Source: Aurantiochytrium sp. KH105
Lineage: Eukaryota > Sar > Bigyra > Thraustochytrida > Thraustochytriidae
Direction: 5' to 3'
Length of the DNA stretch: 64,000 nucleotides
Assembly: GCA_003116975.1 (NCBI GenBank)
Contig: BGKB01000056.1
Coordinates: 310,001 to 374,000, forward strand
Below, in pieces: positions 29,801-37,625 of the stretch. The translations under genes were made by a program, and so were the position numbers. Below the pieces are notes generated by a model, which was not told the DNA's origin, did not search any database, and worked only from the letters and a program-made list of their open reading frames with translations. Each line of letters starts with the position of its first letter. Within the stretch, counting starts at the first letter, position 1.

Positions 29801-30640
29801 GTAGCCACTCAAACTTCGACTCAGACGCATCGGCTTGGCGGGGGGCTGCGCTTTTTCCGAGTCCGAGTCCATCTCGTTATCCGACTCGTCTGTTGTGCCC
29901 TCTCCCGCGCTGTCGACAGAGCTTAGCCGAGACAGAAAAGATGACTTGCCGTCCCCCGTGTTGGCACCGCCCCAGGCGCTGTCGACGCCAAGCGGTTCAT
30001 GTGCACCTTCTCGCAAGAGCCCGCCTCCGGACGGCGCCTGGGACGGGGGCGCGGCAACGAGAGGACTCTGCCTCCCATCCTCGGCGCCAGTGTTGCTCGG
30101 CAATGGCAACAAGCTGTCGAGTTGCATTTGTACAGAGTTCTGTCGTGACGAGGTTCCAGCTTCGAGCGGGGGCAGCATCGACGAAGTTGACGCAGACGAC
30201 TGCGATCGGCCAATCGTCTCTCCCGGCGGCAAACTCGAAGTCTGCGAATGCACAGACCCAGGTGAAGTGGGTGGCATGGATGAGGGAAGTAGCGAGAATG
30301 ATGAAGACGACGACGACGACGAGGATGCTGACCTCGGGGCCGTGAGCTGCGGCAACATCGACACCCCGATCTCGTCCATGCTTGCCTGTCTTGCAGTGCT
30401 GAGACCCACATCTTGCGGGGGCGGCTGACTCTGCGAACTCGCTGCCGCCATTTCACGCTGCGCACGCGTCACCTGCGCTTGCTGCCCCTGGGCCTCTTGC
30501 TCGCCAAGGGCCTGTCTCCTCCTGTGAGCTCCTGCACCTGAGTCGTCGTCTCCTTGGCTATCATCGACTTCTCTCCTCGCGCCAGCGCCTCTCGACGGCC
30601 CTTCCGCAGCTTCCTCGCGCCGCGGGCCGCCTGAGGCCAT
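26897..30640 (-). CDS. Ankyrin-repeat TRP-like cation channel
   Basis: 1247 residues. The N-terminal ~300 residues are disordered, Ser/Gln/Pro-rich. Ankyrin repeats occupy about 340-500 (GLSALHIATSVEVCRLLVDH, GQTPLHTATHNDNLDIIRYL, GSTPLQWATAADNKRVVKVL, GNTALHLATSVDVAKYLV). A six-helix channel domain lies at about 690-1000. It runs from EVVFFEFLVHVAFTGLLVY to a pore-loop region (EYNSVGMSWINLFMFIFNLD) and a last helix (VYMVLVSLVVVNLLVAVMTN) followed by TYEEI. That last part is the typical S6 of TRP/polycystin-type channels. A short coiled coil (KDIEDLALSVKELILSNRRL) lies near the C-terminus. The layout matches TRPA/TRPV-type channels. Ion selectivity and stimulus cannot be read from sequence. 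The ATG at 30640 lies just after a GCTC microsatellite in the 5' UTR. Confidence 0.82.
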   Translation of the reverse strand: MASGGPRREEAAEGPSRGAGARREVDDSQGDDDSGAGAHRRRQALGEQEAQGQQAQVTRAQREMAAASSQSQPPPQDVGLSTARQASMDEIGVSMLPQLTAPRSASSSSSSSSSFSLLPSSMPPTSPGSVHSQTSSLPPGETIGRSQSSASTSSMLPPLEAGTSSRQNSVQMQLDSLLPLPSNTGAEDGRQSPLVAAPPSQAPSGGGLLREGAHEPLGVDSAWGGANTGDGKSSFLSRLSSVDSAGEGTTDESDNEMDSDSEKAQPPAKPMRLSRSLSGYDTREDRLLVRLGSLVQGSEAAFYKLMSASAAGDAKAARRCLEQMSVEAASQLNPVKDAVSYGLSALHIATSVEVCRLLVDHGVDVDIRGLNGQTPLHTATHNDNLDIIRYLLDAGADVNARTTYNGSTPLQWATAADNKRVVKVLVRAGADVCFCNFSGNTALHLATSVDVAKYLVSKGARMDVTNDDGRLPLEEAALRASSDEEHRVALYLLDLSKRLFRSQDSRRVDDLDVEATKMDASSSVASDPASGDPLLRAGSRTSYGSSGTASSSVQESSNGGVTAKLQQRMLQQNARNKWTVLKRAFLTGRRANLEQEVIPEYDENGTSLTDVYASRSSSFYEAFFNVIVRERPSLALKILDQQRNFLHWENNAQVFSYNISLLGTIPHSSFALKEMVFTDNAELISHRVVQFVLNARWTLFTREVVFFEFLVHVAFTGLLVYSVFSAYRVLPYGVLASVWREPSLTNVMGLVNLIAHVILFALNARYTYIHVVQARLADMLSGGAPRWSNVLHCKLRNEAFFIVPHVAVFGAQLLRAIPRRDISEDGHPDIALIVADVLSAVVIPRLFYRGLVFGEGFESIGVPMATIRRMISRNIVYFLVLFTLITGFSLSMAVLFKDEQSALEYNSVGMSWINLFMFIFNLDVTTLNEDSIFWRKWFAFLVLAVYMVLVSLVVVNLLVAVMTNTYEEISENSQAAWMMQKARLVLFYEHYEMAVNSIIFSKTAAQIAKRSGRYIPPGDSNQYVREMVDDSVEVELPRSYIEELAVFRKRNSHVFHRVRTWLFALYNRVRGSTGGFTWPKVDRVAAASKALHPDMEVRGHRSGSGQLHFEPVDKEFGAALSEKSELQLITVFHAPRSQHDDKSGDGLGSRSRLFSSHANFSSSSSAASKKDIEDLALSVKELILSNRRLEREVVLLRARSHGLSRSTSTLPQSSDGLLKTTSVPQPSSKPRSPRSRQRVVFGANASG

Positions 30641-31358
30641 CTCGTCCGCCCGTCCGTCCGCCCGCTCGCTCGCTCGCTCGCTCGCTCGCTCGCTCGCTCG
30701 CTCGCTCGCTCGCTCGCGCGGGCGCTGCGCCTTGCACGCGCCAGCTCCGTGCGCGGGTCGATCGGTTTATGGGACTCGTGGAGCTTCAAGCTGCTAGCTC
30801 GGGCCTCCCCACTGTTATACCTTTTGATTTAGCTTCTTTTTCTCTTTTTTGGGGGGGCGAGGCGACGCGAGCGAGCAGTCGCACGCGCTCCGACTCGCTC
30901 TCGCAGAAGGCCCGAGATCGGACGCTGAAGTCTGTCGCGCCACAAACCTTGGGCTCATCCGGGCTGCTTTGTGCACGAACTGTTCTTTCTCGAGACCGTT
31001 CCCATGTTAGTATGTGAGCTTCAACTAGTAGTAGTAATGACTGTGAGTATACTACGGAGCCAACGGATCTAAGTTGGCAGTCAACTTTCATGTTGTGGAG
31101 CAAGCAACTCGGGTCATCGTCGGCTATGGCGAGAGCTATATGCTTATGATAAGCGCAAGCCAGCTGCTACGCTGGGCTCCACGACTGTACGCGCTGAGCT
31201 GTCGTTGTCGTCGTCAAGCGAGGCAGCAAAGGAATTCATGATCTGGGTGTGAAGCGAGCGTTCTTTGAAGTTTGCTCTGAAAACTGTAGACAAACCCGAG
31301 GCGACGACGGCGTGTAGCTTGCCTGGCAATCCGAAGGCCTTGCTGCTCGTATTTGCAA
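30641..31358. promoter_or_regulatory. Divergent promoter between channel and J-domain genes
   Basis: Holds a 13-unit (GCTC)n array at 30664-30716 immediately upstream of the channel start codon. A mixed-composition stretch leads to the J-domain gene. No gene. Confidence 0.5.
30664..30716. repeat. (GCTC)13 microsatellite
   Basis: Uninterrupted tetranucleotide array, 24 nt from the channel ATG, so probably within its 5' UTR. Confidence 0.95.
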
Positions 31359-32711
31359 ATGGCTTCCTCGCAAGTTGCCGAGGTTCTGAACGCAAGCAGG
31401 GCGCTTGCCATCAAGGGCGAAGTCCACGAGGCCGTGGCGCAATTGTTGCGAAAACGACACGAGTTACAAACTCAAGCTACACAACTTGCTGACGCAAGAG
31501 ACGAAAATGGAGGCAACGGGCAAAGACCGCGCTCTACTCCACACGACAAGCAGGCCAAAGCGCTCGCTAGCGCCATCGAAATCATCAATGCTCGTGTGCA
31601 GCCAATTCTCAACGACTTGCGGAGCAATGCCTACAAGGCGCTCGGTGTCAACGCCGGCGCCGAAGTTGCAGATGCTAAGCGCGCGTATCGCAAACTTGCT
31701 CTCCGCTTCCACCCAGACAAATCCGAGGGAACGACGGACCTCTTTCACTGTATCCAGGAAGCCTTTGAGCGATTCCAAGCCGGAGGCACGCTCGTAAAGC
31801 CACAACAACCGCAAACGAGCTCCAGCTTCTCGGAGCGTTTTCGCGGACGGCAGCGTCAAAATTCTTCACAGCCAGGTCGAAGGTCAAGGACCGGCGCCTC
31901 GTCTTCGTCGTCCTCGTCAACTTCCTCTTCGAGTGCCTCGGGGCCTCTGCAAACACCCAAGAACCTTCGTATGATTGATCACAGCTCGGCATCAGTCACC
32001 GTATGCTGGGACCCTCCTCCCGGAGCAACTCCCTCACAAGTCTCGTGCTATGAGCTACAATTCAAAGAAGCCGATGAGCGCGATTGGCATTCTGCAAGCA
32101 ACTCTTTGTCGCGAACGAGCTGTCAAAAGCACAACCTCAAACCAGCCACAACGTATCGCTTTCGCATTCGAGCTCTTTCTGCCCAAACCGGCGAATGGAG
32201 TCCTTTCTCTGGGTCAGTCACCGCGTCAACCATGGCAGCCGTGCCCGCGCGCCCCCGCATCATTAGCGTCAGCACCAAGGCGAACCTGGGCACCTTTAAC
32301 ATTGTGTGGGAGTCGGGCGCCTCGACTGGAGGCGGATCCTCACGTTATGTTTTGGAGTTTCGCCCGAAAAAAGCATTTAGTGCGTGGATCGAAGTCGAGA
32401 ACAGCAACGAGTACGAAGCCGCGTCCTGTACGCGCATCCTGCGGGATCTCAGTTTCGTCCGAGCCTATGAATTTCGTGTCCGCGCGAAAAATCAAGTCGG
32501 CGCTGGACCATGGAGCTCTACAGCCGCGTATGAGCCACCCTTGAGTGCTGCGCGAACGCGTGCCAAGGGCAAGCTCAATGTTGTTCGCGTTAAAGCGCTG
32601 CCAAGAAAAGAATCGCGTCGAGAGGAGGGGCCCGCTCATGCATCGTGGTCGACCTGGGACGAATGTTTCCGCTGCGACAATCAAGCAGAGGAAAGCACAT
32701 TTTCGGGATAA
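31359..32711 (+). CDS. J-domain protein with two fibronectin type III domains
   Basis: 450 residues from the ATG at 31359. An N-terminal helical part with heptad-like Leu/Ala (about 1-85) is followed by a J domain (about 88-140: AYKALGV, AYRKLALRFHPDKSEG, with HPD near 118). Next is a Ser/Arg-rich linker with a run of Ser, then two FN3 domains (about 200-290 and 294-391). Each FN3 shows the family core: W in CWDPPPGATPSQVSCYELQF, TTYRFRIRALS, then IVWESGAS and YEFRVRAKNQVGAGPWS. The HPD is intact, so it can stimulate Hsp70 ATPase. FN3 repeats are presumably client- or partner-binding. No signal peptide, so cytosolic. Convergent with the ADP-ribosylglycohydrolase-family gene, 42 nt apart. Confidence 0.88.
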   Translation: MASSQVAEVLNASRALAIKGEVHEAVAQLLRKRHELQTQATQLADARDENGGNGQRPRSTPHDKQAKALASAIEIINARVQPILNDLRSNAYKALGVNAGAEVADAKRAYRKLALRFHPDKSEGTTDLFHCIQEAFERFQAGGTLVKPQQPQTSSSFSERFRGRQRQNSSQPGRRSRTGASSSSSSSTSSSSASGPLQTPKNLRMIDHSSASVTVCWDPPPGATPSQVSCYELQFKEADERDWHSASNSLSRTSCQKHNLKPATTYRFRIRALSAQTGEWSPFSGSVTASTMAAVPARPRIISVSTKANLGTFNIVWESGASTGGGSSRYVLEFRPKKAFSAWIEVENSNEYEAASCTRILRDLSFVRAYEFRVRAKNQVGAGPWSSTAAYEPPLSAARTRAKGKLNVVRVKALPRKESRREEGPAHASWSTWDECFRCDNQAEESTFSG

Positions 32712-32753
32712 CGTCTTCTGGGTTTTATACTTCATCAGTGGCGGCAAAAGTGT

Positions 32754-33848
32754 CTACGAACATTCCTGCGAGGAGAGGAATGGCAGACTATCGAGAAAGG
32801 CCTCAACGCGTGCCTCGAGGTCGTCGTGTGTCTGGGCCTTGAGGCCGGATACGAGATGCGAAGGCAATTGAGCGAACCCACACTCTGCGCCGAGAAGAGC
32901 TCCAATGAGCGCGCCTGTGCCAACGTTTTCGCCTCCCCGATTAGCATTGGCCCAAACTGCACGCTCAAAGGCTTCAGAGCGTGAAGTGTCGTCGTTTCCA
33001 GCTGCGTGCTTGTGCACCATGACAAGAACTGCTGGATAGCTTTGAGGCAAGTAGCAGGCGGTCATTGGATTCCCGCGAGTGCGAGCAGCCTCTCGCCCAA
33101 CGTCGAGACCAACTTGTTTGCCCAGCTCCTCTGCGGCTTCCCTTGCCGAAGACTCGCCGCGTGCCACAGATCGCAGCGCCAAGGCGAAATTGCGTGCGGT
33201 TTCGGCCGCGAGCGCTGCGTCGCGCGTAATGTGAACCATCGCTGCAGCTTCTTGGCTGGCTTTAGCATCTTGGGAAGCAGCGAATGCAACAGGAATTGTA
33301 GTTACTAGCGCGTCACAGGTATCGACGTTGTGACCATCGTTATCCGGGCACTCTTCCGGCGGCACGCCATTTGCAAATTTGCCGAAAAACATGCGATGGC
33401 AAGTGCCGCAGTAGGTATCGTTATGCGAATTTGGGGTTGTCATGAATTGAATATAGTCGTCTGTGAGAGCAGCTTGCGAAAAGGTGCCCTTGTTTTGCGT
33501 CAAAACATCGATCGTCCGCATGAGCAGCGAGCCTTCCAGGGTATTTTCGCCAGCAGCTAGCATGTGATGGTAGTGGTAGTCTGCGCCTGGCGCCCAGAAC
33601 TTTTTCTTGTCATGAAAGATCACCTTGCCAATGACATCGCCCTCGTACCCGCCACGGCCTCCTCCGCCTGTGTTCGACTTGCTCATGATCGAGCCTGCAA
33701 GGTGTTCCACTGGTTTCGTGTACGCCTCGAGCAGACCGCCATAAACGCTGCGCACCTGCATGGCGCCGCCGTACATCCAATGCGTCGGAGCCGCGCTCGC
33801 ATCCATAATCAAAGCGCCGTACACGGCGCCCTTGACGAGGTCCCGCAT
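32754..33848 (-). CDS. ADP-ribosylglycohydrolase / J1-crystallin-family protein
   Basis: 364 residues of the ARH/DraG/J1-crystallin fold, which removes ADP-ribose from proteins or metabolites. Seen: an N-terminal helix GAVYGALIMDASAAPTHWMY (family start, usually GxxxGDAxG), DDYIQFM, NVDTCDALVTTIPVAFA and, near the C-terminus, NRGGENVGTGALIGALLGA. The last motif normally reads GGDTDT, with metal-binding aspartates; here Glu-Asn-Val replaces Asp-Thr-Asp. Activity is therefore doubtful and a J1-crystallin-like or altered-substrate role is possible. A Cys-containing motif TYCGTCHRMFF is unusual. ATG at 33848, no targeting signal. Confidence 0.72.
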   Translation of the reverse strand: MRDLVKGAVYGALIMDASAAPTHWMYGGAMQVRSVYGGLLEAYTKPVEHLAGSIMSKSNTGGGGRGGYEGDVIGKVIFHDKKKFWAPGADYHYHHMLAAGENTLEGSLLMRTIDVLTQNKGTFSQAALTDDYIQFMTTPNSHNDTYCGTCHRMFFGKFANGVPPEECPDNDGHNVDTCDALVTTIPVAFAASQDAKASQEAAAMVHITRDAALAAETARNFALALRSVARGESSAREAAEELGKQVGLDVGREAARTRGNPMTACYLPQSYPAVLVMVHKHAAGNDDTSRSEAFERAVWANANRGGENVGTGALIGALLGAECGFAQLPSHLVSGLKAQTHDDLEARVEAFLDSLPFLSSQECS

Positions 33849-34821
33849 GAAGAAAAAGCTGGCGCTGTCCCAGCCCAGCGTAGCCTTCTCGCAGCGTCGC
33901 GCGTCCCACGCGAGCGACGCAAGTTGCGGCCGCCCCGGTTCGCGTCCGACTCGGGATGAGCGTTTCGCCTCCTCCTAAAAAGCTGATCTGATCGTGTCGA
34001 GTCGTCCTCGGGCCCCGCCAACGACCCCGTCATCGCCCAGAAAAACTCCTCCATGCTTGGACGCAGAATTCACCGCGACGCGGGCGACGCGCCGGTGAAA
34101 AAGTTCTTGCCGGCGCCTCGCCGCCGATGATCGGGGCAAGAACTCTTGGCAAGAACAACCTCGAGGTTGCAGGATTTTACTCATGTTTATCAATCGAGAT
34201 TTGGGTTGCGCAAAATATTACGGTCTCGAAGTTGCCATTTTATGCTTCTCGTGCTTGTCCCCAGCGAGTGTGCGATCGGGCCTGCTGCCGCGATTCAGAG
34301 CGTCAGTTGCTCCGAGCTTGCCGAATTCCTCTCGGCGGGTGTGTCGCGGTCGCGGCGCCGAGCACTCTCTCTCGCGAGGCCGATCGCATTGGCGGGTCGA
34401 TGGGCATCGACCATCGGCCAATCACTCAGCGCGGACATTGGCAGTGGCTTGGAAATGGATTTTAGCACCCTGTTTCACACCTCTTGGATTATCTCTCTGC
34501 GAATATAGCCACTTCGCGCGCGCACTGCTTCTGAAACGAGCGCGTGCTGTCATGGACAGGCTTGCCTTACGCAGACATACGCAAGGGACAGGAGAATGAA
34601 CGATGCGCATGTCGTTTACTGTGCTGCCTGCCGTGTGTCTGCATGCCGAAAGGCGGACGGGAGCGTAAAGTCCCAACTCCCGGCTCTCCTCTAGAGGTAG
34701 CTCGTGCCGCCGGCAGCAGCGGAGGGACATCGTAAATCCACAACGCGTTCCCCGGCGCTCGTTGGAGTGATCTGATCACGACCGCTTGGTTGCTGCGTCC
34801 GATTGGCATCCGGCATTCCCC
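33849..34821. promoter_or_regulatory. Divergent intergenic region
   Basis: About 0.97 kb between the ADP-ribosylglycohydrolase-family gene (-) and the first beta-helix gene (+). No repeat stands out and the overlapping open frames look non-coding. Confidence 0.4.
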
Positions 34822-36495
34822 ATGGTAAGCTCTGTTCGTGCCTGGGCAGCTGCTGCCCTCATTGCAGCCTTGGTGTATGGCGACGCGGCGCATGTGGTCG
34901 TGGGTGGCAGCTCGAAGAAAGGGACGGTGACCCTGTGGCAGACAGACTTTGACGCGGGGACGGTCTTCCTCGACAAGAAGGGGGCCACATACAGACTTGG
35001 GGAGGACATTAGCTTTCGGCCTCTTGGTGACCTGCAGGAGGATGAACCGGAATCCTGGATGTATCCCGACCGTTCGAGTGCTCCTTATAACTCGACTCCG
35101 TTCAGGCTGGGCTTCTTTACTGCGATTGCAATAACTGCAGACGACATCACGTTTGATTTGAATGGATTTACGTTGGAACAGTCGCAGGAGCATGCCACGA
35201 TGCAGCGATTCTTTTCGCTCATCGAGCTTGCAAGCATGCCATTCCCCGCTGACAAGGGACCCGCGACTTTTGGTGGCGCAGACGAATTCAAGGCCGCCAA
35301 AAATGTTCGCATTACAAATGGCGTCTTGGGTCGCAGTAGTCACCACGGCATCCACGGAAACAGCAACACCAAAGTTTTTCTCGACAATCTCGAAATTCGT
35401 GATTTCGAGGTCGCTGGCGTCGCGCTCAATAACGTGGATCGATTGCGCATGAAAAACGTAGAGGTCCGCGACGCGCGAGCAGATGTCTCGGCTTCGCCAG
35501 CGCTTTCACACAGCATTTTCCTGCTCCAGGCCGTGTCAAAGTTTCTTTCGGCTCCATCCGACTCGGCAGTGGCAGAAAAGGCGACAGCTTTGCGAACAGC
35601 TGTTTACGATTTCCTCAAGAATGGAGATGATTCGCATGGTATTTTTACCTCGCGAACCGACGGTCTTCCTGACGGCTCTCTGCTTGCTGGCATCATGATC
35701 GCATCGAAGTTCAACGTCGGAGACTTTGAGACGGAGATCCCAGACGATGGGGATGAGGACGGCTCCTTTCGCGTTGTCCTACGGAATGTCCACGTGTCAA
35801 ACCTCACGGCGCGACCGCAAGAGTCCGCAATTCTCAAGTACAAGACTGCGGAGGGCGTTGACTCGACAGGCTACGGCGCGGGCAAGGTGGTCGACATTGT
35901 ATCTGCAGCGTTTGATGTTGATCACGTCGTTGCCTACGCAACAGACTACTCCTATCAGGCCAATCCTTTGGCTGACTTGCAATTAGCCGTGGCTGCTTAT
36001 GCTCTCGAGTGCCAGGCAACAAATGCTACGTGCAACCAAGGCAGCGAGGGCCGTCTTTTGGCGCGCAACAAGATTCCGCAAGAGGTCATCGATTGGAGTA
36101 CGGCTGCAAACCCTACATCGGCCTGGGATACGATCCTTGCGTCATACACGATTCTTCCAAATCAAGATGCCATGGGCCATTTCTCCAAAGGCATTGTTGG
36201 TTTGAAGCTCGATGGCATCTCCAAGGCGCGCATCAAGTCTGTCGAGGTTTCTGAAGTGACCAACGCTGCGCGATCCGTAGATCGGTCACCGTTGGCCCTG
36301 GCGGCTGATCCCGACTACCTCTATCAGGGCTTTGCGGCCCGAGGCGTTTCTGTTGCTGCCTCTGTTAATATTGTGGGTGAGAGCGTCCAGGTATCTGATA
36401 TTGTCTCGGTCTCTGGAGCTCAGGTCTGCGTTGATGCTATCAACCGTGTTCTTGGTCTCGACATGCGTGCCGAGGTAGGCACCTCGTCCATCTAG
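34822..36495 (+). CDS. Secreted beta-helix-like protein, paralogue 1
   Basis: 557 residues from the ATG at 34822; the frame is open to a TTG at 34786. A signal peptide is clear (VSSVRAWAAAALIAALVYGD). The mature protein shows right-handed parallel beta-helix character: repeated short strands with Asn/Asp/Gly turns such as ITFDLNGFTL, NVRITNGVLG, SHHGIHGNSN, VFLDNLEIRDFEVAGVAL and LRMKNVEVRD. Further landmarks are DEFKAAK, DGSLLAGIMIASK and DRSPLALAADPDYLYQGFAARGV. It is clearly homologous over its full length to the gene at 37626. Several N-glycosylation sequons. Probably a secreted or wall-associated carbohydrate-active or adhesive protein, but I recognise no catalytic triad and assign no enzyme class. 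Confidence 0.75.
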   Translation: MVSSVRAWAAAALIAALVYGDAAHVVVGGSSKKGTVTLWQTDFDAGTVFLDKKGATYRLGEDISFRPLGDLQEDEPESWMYPDRSSAPYNSTPFRLGFFTAIAITADDITFDLNGFTLEQSQEHATMQRFFSLIELASMPFPADKGPATFGGADEFKAAKNVRITNGVLGRSSHHGIHGNSNTKVFLDNLEIRDFEVAGVALNNVDRLRMKNVEVRDARADVSASPALSHSIFLLQAVSKFLSAPSDSAVAEKATALRTAVYDFLKNGDDSHGIFTSRTDGLPDGSLLAGIMIASKFNVGDFETEIPDDGDEDGSFRVVLRNVHVSNLTARPQESAILKYKTAEGVDSTGYGAGKVVDIVSAAFDVDHVVAYATDYSYQANPLADLQLAVAAYALECQATNATCNQGSEGRLLARNKIPQEVIDWSTAANPTSAWDTILASYTILPNQDAMGHFSKGIVGLKLDGISKARIKSVEVSEVTNAARSVDRSPLALAADPDYLYQGFAARGVSVAASVNIVGESVQVSDIVSVSGAQVCVDAINRVLGLDMRAEVGTSSI

Positions 36496-37625
36496 ACCGG
36501 ACCTTGACACGAAGAGAGCAATGCTGAGCGACCATCGGAGATTCACGGAATGGAAAGAGTGTCCGTGGCTTGTGTAAAGAATGAAAGTAGTGCTTACGAA
36601 ATATAAAATCTGCTCGGTGAAACCAAAAGGGGGAAACAATGGGTATTCTGCAAGAGACACATTCGCATATTTTCTTGCTGGAGAAAGCGACCTTGCATGA
36701 TATCGTCCACAATGCAAAGAGCGGTTGGCTTTCGAACACGGCGTCACAAGAGTCCTTTCTCTCGATATGGGTAATTTATCATCCGTTCTGACACCCAAAG
36801 ATCACGCATCGCTGGACCTTCTGTCCCGCCGTCGCCGCCGCTGTCGTTCTTTCTCTTTTTCTTCCGCCTTCAAAACTACGCGGCGATTCCGCGCGTCATC
36901 GTTCGGAGACCCCTCTGATCCCCCACCCCACCAAAGAGGTGGCTTTTCAACTCCCAAAAGGTTGGGCTGTGGGAGAGATCCGTTCCGAGAATTGTACCAT
37001 GGCAGTGCAGTGCCATTGCGGGCACATCAGACTTCACACTGTCAGGCTCATCTCAGCGCAGCGCATCTCACTGTGGCAGACAAATCGTTATTTTGCTGAC
37101 GTAAGTGAGTGCACTGATGTAAGCTAGAAAATTGACAGTGAGTAACAAAGTTCTGCTTGCTTCCACTTAGGCTTGGCGGTCGCACGATTGTGTTCATTGC
37201 TTTACTTTCGAGCCGCTCATGCTGCGTACAGCTAAATTCGAAAGCAGATGTCGCGTCCGCGTCCTCTCGGGATGTGCGAGGCTTGCTCGAAACCCCAAGA
37301 GTCATTGATTTTGCGGTGTAAAAAAAATGTGCAATTTTGCGCTTCTGCTCTTGGAAAGAAAAATGACGAGGCCCTATGACGTCTCGCAATACCCCCCTTG
37401 CACCAAGCATGGGGCTCGGATTTGTGTTCATTGCTTTGCTTTTGAGCCGTTCATGCCGTGTTCAGCCTTGCTCGAAAGCGGGTCTCTCTCCGCGCCCTCT
37501 TGAAATGTGGGGGACGCGGACCGAGACCCTTGGATTACTTCTTCAGCGAGCGCAGATGAGAAGGGGTAAGGAGACTTGCTGCTCTCAGCAGAGCCACAAC
37601 TCAGCGAAGAAAGAATAAAGGCAAA
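36496..37625. promoter_or_regulatory. Intergenic region with a duplicated ~110-bp segment
   Basis: Lies between the tandem beta-helix paralogues. It contains two diverged direct copies of a segment beginning TGTGTTCATTGCTTT (37189 and 37423). The second copy is about 200 nt upstream of the paralogue-2 start. No supported gene. Confidence 0.5.
37189..37541. repeat. Diverged direct repeat (copies 37189-~37300 and 37423-~37541)
   Basis: Both copies start TGTGTTCATTGCTTT and continue with GAGCCG(C/T)TCATGC, CTCGAAA and ACGCGGAC/GTCCGCG-like stretches ending near a CTTGG/GAGTCATTG part. Spacing is 234 nt. They look like an old duplication of a promoter or 5' UTR piece. Confidence 0.65.

Noticed and set aside
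36939-37127. Short frame ending ISLWQTNRYFAD before a GTAAGT, resembling LWQT of the beta-helix paralogues
   Set aside because: Similarity is limited to about four residues, so a remnant copy of the paralogue is not supported.
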